NCBI GenBank assembly: GCA_003541985.1
Contig: DPLM01000071.1
Span: 3,232 to 10,273, forward strand
Origin: Deltaproteobacteria bacterium
GTDB taxonomy: Bacteria > SAR324 > NAC60-12
Direction of reading: 5' to 3'
Length of the DNA stretch: 7,042 bases
This document shows positions 5,630 to 7,042 of this stretch, one piece after another. The first letter of the stretch is position 1. Each line of letters begins with the position of its first letter. The notes under the pieces are model-generated. The model ran no database searches and was not told the DNA's origin. It saw only the letters and a program-made list of their open reading frames with translations. A program made the translations under genes and the position numbers.

Positions 5630-6931
5630 ATGGCTCTTTTTGCTGAACGTAACCAAAGAATTGGATCTGAAAATGCCTTTAAAGTGGGACCACACATAAT
5701 TCATGTTGCTCAGACTCGGGGGCCTGTAGTGAAGTTGAACTTGGGAGAACCAGACTATGATCTGCCCAGAGCTGTTAATACCGAGATTAAACGACAACTA
5801 GATGCTGGAAATACACACTATTGTGACCCACAGGGTACTCCAAACTTACGTAGCACCATAAGTGAATACGTAAATCACACGAGGGGTTTGAACACCACAC
5901 CGGGGAATGTTGTAATTTTTCCCGGTGGCAAGCCTTCGATTGGATTGACCCAGCAAATTTATTGTAATCCTGGTGATGAGGTAATTTACCCAAGTCCAGG
6001 ATTCCCAATCTACGAGTCGTTTATTCGTTACGTTCAAGCTGTACCAGTTCCCTTGCATTTGGATGAATCAGCCGGCTTCACCTTTACTCCCGAGCAACTC
6101 GCGGAATTGATTACGCCAAGGACCAAGATAATTTACTTGAATTTCCCTTCAAATCCTACTGGAGGGGTCGCTAGTCAGTCTCAGATTGAAGAAATAGCAG
6201 ATGTGATTCTTCGCAAGGCTCCCCCTGATGTCAGAGTGTACTCTGATGAGATCTACGAACGGATTGTTTTTGATGATCAACAACACTACTCAATTCTTCA
6301 AGTACCGGGGATGGCCGAACGAACGATACTAGCAAGTGGTTTCTCTAAAACCTTTGCTTGGACGGGAGGTCGGATTGGCTATGCAGTTTTGCCCACTGTG
6401 GTGGAAGCAGAGATGTTTAAAACATTAAACATCAACTACTTCTCATGTGTCGCTCCCTACAATCAGGAAGCAGCTGTCGTGGCACTTACTGACGCTACAG
6501 TGGACGCAGAAGTCTTGGAGATGGTACGAACTTTTGAAGAGCGAAGAGATGCAGTTTTGGAAGATTTACGAGCTATTCCAGGAGTTGACTGTCAAAAGCC
6601 AGGAGGAGCCTTCTACCTTTTTCCAAATATTGAAGGGGTCTGTGAATCTCTTGGTTTAATTGATCACCATTCAAATTTAAATGATGAAGCAAAAAAGGAA
6701 ACTTCGCCTGCAGGTCTCTTTCAAATGTTCGCTTTGTATGATCATCAAGTAGCTGTTTTGGATCGGCTCTCTTTTGGTCGAATTGGTGCAGAAGGTAAGC
6801 ATTTTCTGAGGCTTTCCACAGCATCTGAACTAGGTGTTCTGAGAGATGGGGTACAATGTCTGCGCAACGCTTCGCAGGATCAGGCCGGACTAAAAAAATT
6901 CTTGAAAGAGCGTCCGGACTTAAATCTGTAA
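5630..6931 (+). CDS. Pyridoxal-phosphate aminotransferase, class I/II (aspartate aminotransferase fold)
   Basis: This cytoplasmic fold-type I aminotransferase moves an amino group between an amino acid and a 2-oxo acid. The core is complete: Gly-Glu-Pro-Asp at 39-42, Tyr64 in THYCDPQG, GGKPS at 99-103 and Asn175 in SNPTGG. Asp206 and Tyr209 are in SDEIYE. The Schiff-base Lys240 is in SGFSKTFAWTGGRIG, and Arg394 in FLRLSTA binds the substrate carboxylate. At 433 residues it is longer than the usual 390-400. The extra length is a hydrophilic insert around 345-360 (rich in Asn, Asp, Glu and Lys) before the VAVLDRLSFG segment, and a charged C-terminal tail after about 412. The start ATG at 5630 has only a weak ribosome-binding site (TTGAAG, 5620-5625). 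It lies 29 bases after the hydroxyacid dehydrogenase, so translation may depend on that gene. Substrate preference (aspartate, alanine, aromatic or another) cannot be fixed from sequence. Confidence 0.9.
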   Translation: MALFAERNQRIGSENAFKVGPHIIHVAQTRGPVVKLNLGEPDYDLPRAVNTEIKRQLDAGNTHYCDPQGTPNLRSTISEYVNHTRGLNTTPGNVVIFPGGKPSIGLTQQIYCNPGDEVIYPSPGFPIYESFIRYVQAVPVPLHLDESAGFTFTPEQLAELITPRTKIIYLNFPSNPTGGVASQSQIEEIADVILRKAPPDVRVYSDEIYERIVFDDQQHYSILQVPGMAERTILASGFSKTFAWTGGRIGYAVLPTVVEAEMFKTLNINYFSCVAPYNQEAAVVALTDATVDAEVLEMVRTFEERRDAVLEDLRAIPGVDCQKPGGAFYLFPNIEGVCESLGLIDHHSNLNDEAKKETSPAGLFQMFALYDHQVAVLDRLSFGRIGAEGKHFLRLSTASELGVLRDGVQCLRNASQDQAGLKKFLKERPDLNL

Positions 6932-6986
6932 ATTAATCTTTAATAATCAATAATAGTCTCCTAGAGGAATCATTTAATTAAATAAA

Positions 6987-7005
6987 TTTGGTTTGAAAAA
7001 CCAAA
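6987..7005. other. AT-rich hairpin downstream of the aminotransferase
   Basis: TTTGGTTT and AAACCAAA form an eight-base-pair stem with a GAA loop, 55 bases after the aminotransferase stop. No run of T follows on the plus strand, and only two G:C pairs hold the stem, so it is at best a weak terminator. Read on the minus strand it is followed by T-rich sequence and might end leftward transcription. Confidence 0.3.
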
Positions 7006-7014
7006 ATTAATAAA

Positions 7015-7034
7015 TTACTTTAACGTTAAAGTAA
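7015..7034. promoter_or_regulatory. 20-bp perfect palindrome at the right edge, possible operator
   Basis: The arms TTACTTTAAC and GTTAAAGTAA are exact reverse complements with no spacer. The site is in AT-rich non-coding DNA about 85 bases after the aminotransferase, with the next gene outside the window. A zero-spacer palindrome is more likely a dimer-binding site than a hairpin, since no loop is available. It shares ACTT/AAGT half-sites with the palindrome at 1023-1043, but with different spacing. Confidence 0.4.
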
Positions 7035-7042
7035 ATTGATTA

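Noticed and set aside
1..7042. Search for defence systems, mobile elements, CRISPR arrays, tRNA genes or riboswitches
   Set aside because: No transposase, integrase, nuclease, toxin-antitoxin, repeat-spacer array or recognisable structured RNA was seen; every long frame has a metabolic or transport assignment.

Overview
The window is about 7 kb of bacterial chromosome with moderate GC (roughly mid-40s percent by eye). It carries six metabolic or transport genes and one decayed gene remnant. Homology points to a Gram-negative, proteobacteria-like heterotroph that uses sugar acids. The support is a TRAP-transporter remnant, an IdnD-type dehydrogenase, a ManD/RspA-type mannonate dehydratase and a DenD-type erythronate dehydrogenase. 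This assignment is inferred from protein families only. There is no rRNA, tRNA, CRISPR array, integrase or transposase in the window.

Layout. Positions 1-727 (minus strand) hold the first 242 codons of an L-idonate 5-dehydrogenase-like zinc alcohol dehydrogenase, whose C-terminus lies outside the window. Just upstream of it, on the same strand, 755-980 holds the decayed C-terminal end of a TRAP transporter large permease (DctM family) with two in-frame stops. A divergent control region at about 1012-1043 contains a 21-bp palindrome and an extended -10 promoter. Next is a complete D-mannonate dehydratase (1096-2304, plus), which retains the expected catalytic residues at the same numbers as I recall for the characterised enzyme. 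It converges on a D-erythronate dehydrogenase-like SDR/epimerase-fold protein (2422-3396, minus). Upstream of that gene on the same strand is a ten-helix EamA/DMT permease with a TTG start (3585-4460, minus). A divergent gap (4461-4655) then leads to a probable two-gene unit: a D-2-hydroxyacid dehydrogenase (4656-5600, plus) and a PLP aminotransferase (5630-6931, plus). The right edge (6932-7042) is AT-rich non-coding DNA with a hairpin and a 20-bp perfect palindrome.

How the genes may work together. IdnD, ManD and DenD each oxidise or dehydrate an aldonic acid (L-idonate, D-mannonate and D-erythronate in characterised relatives). The left half therefore looks like part of a sugar-acid catabolic locus whose TRAP uptake system was lost or replaced. 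The right half (2-hydroxyacid dehydrogenase plus aminotransferase) could link 2-oxo acids to hydroxy or amino acids, with the EamA permease as a possible exporter. No kinase, aldolase or regulator is present, so any complete pathway depends on genes elsewhere. I see no defence system or other clearly novel machinery. The points of most interest are the TRAP remnant and the palindromic regulatory sites.
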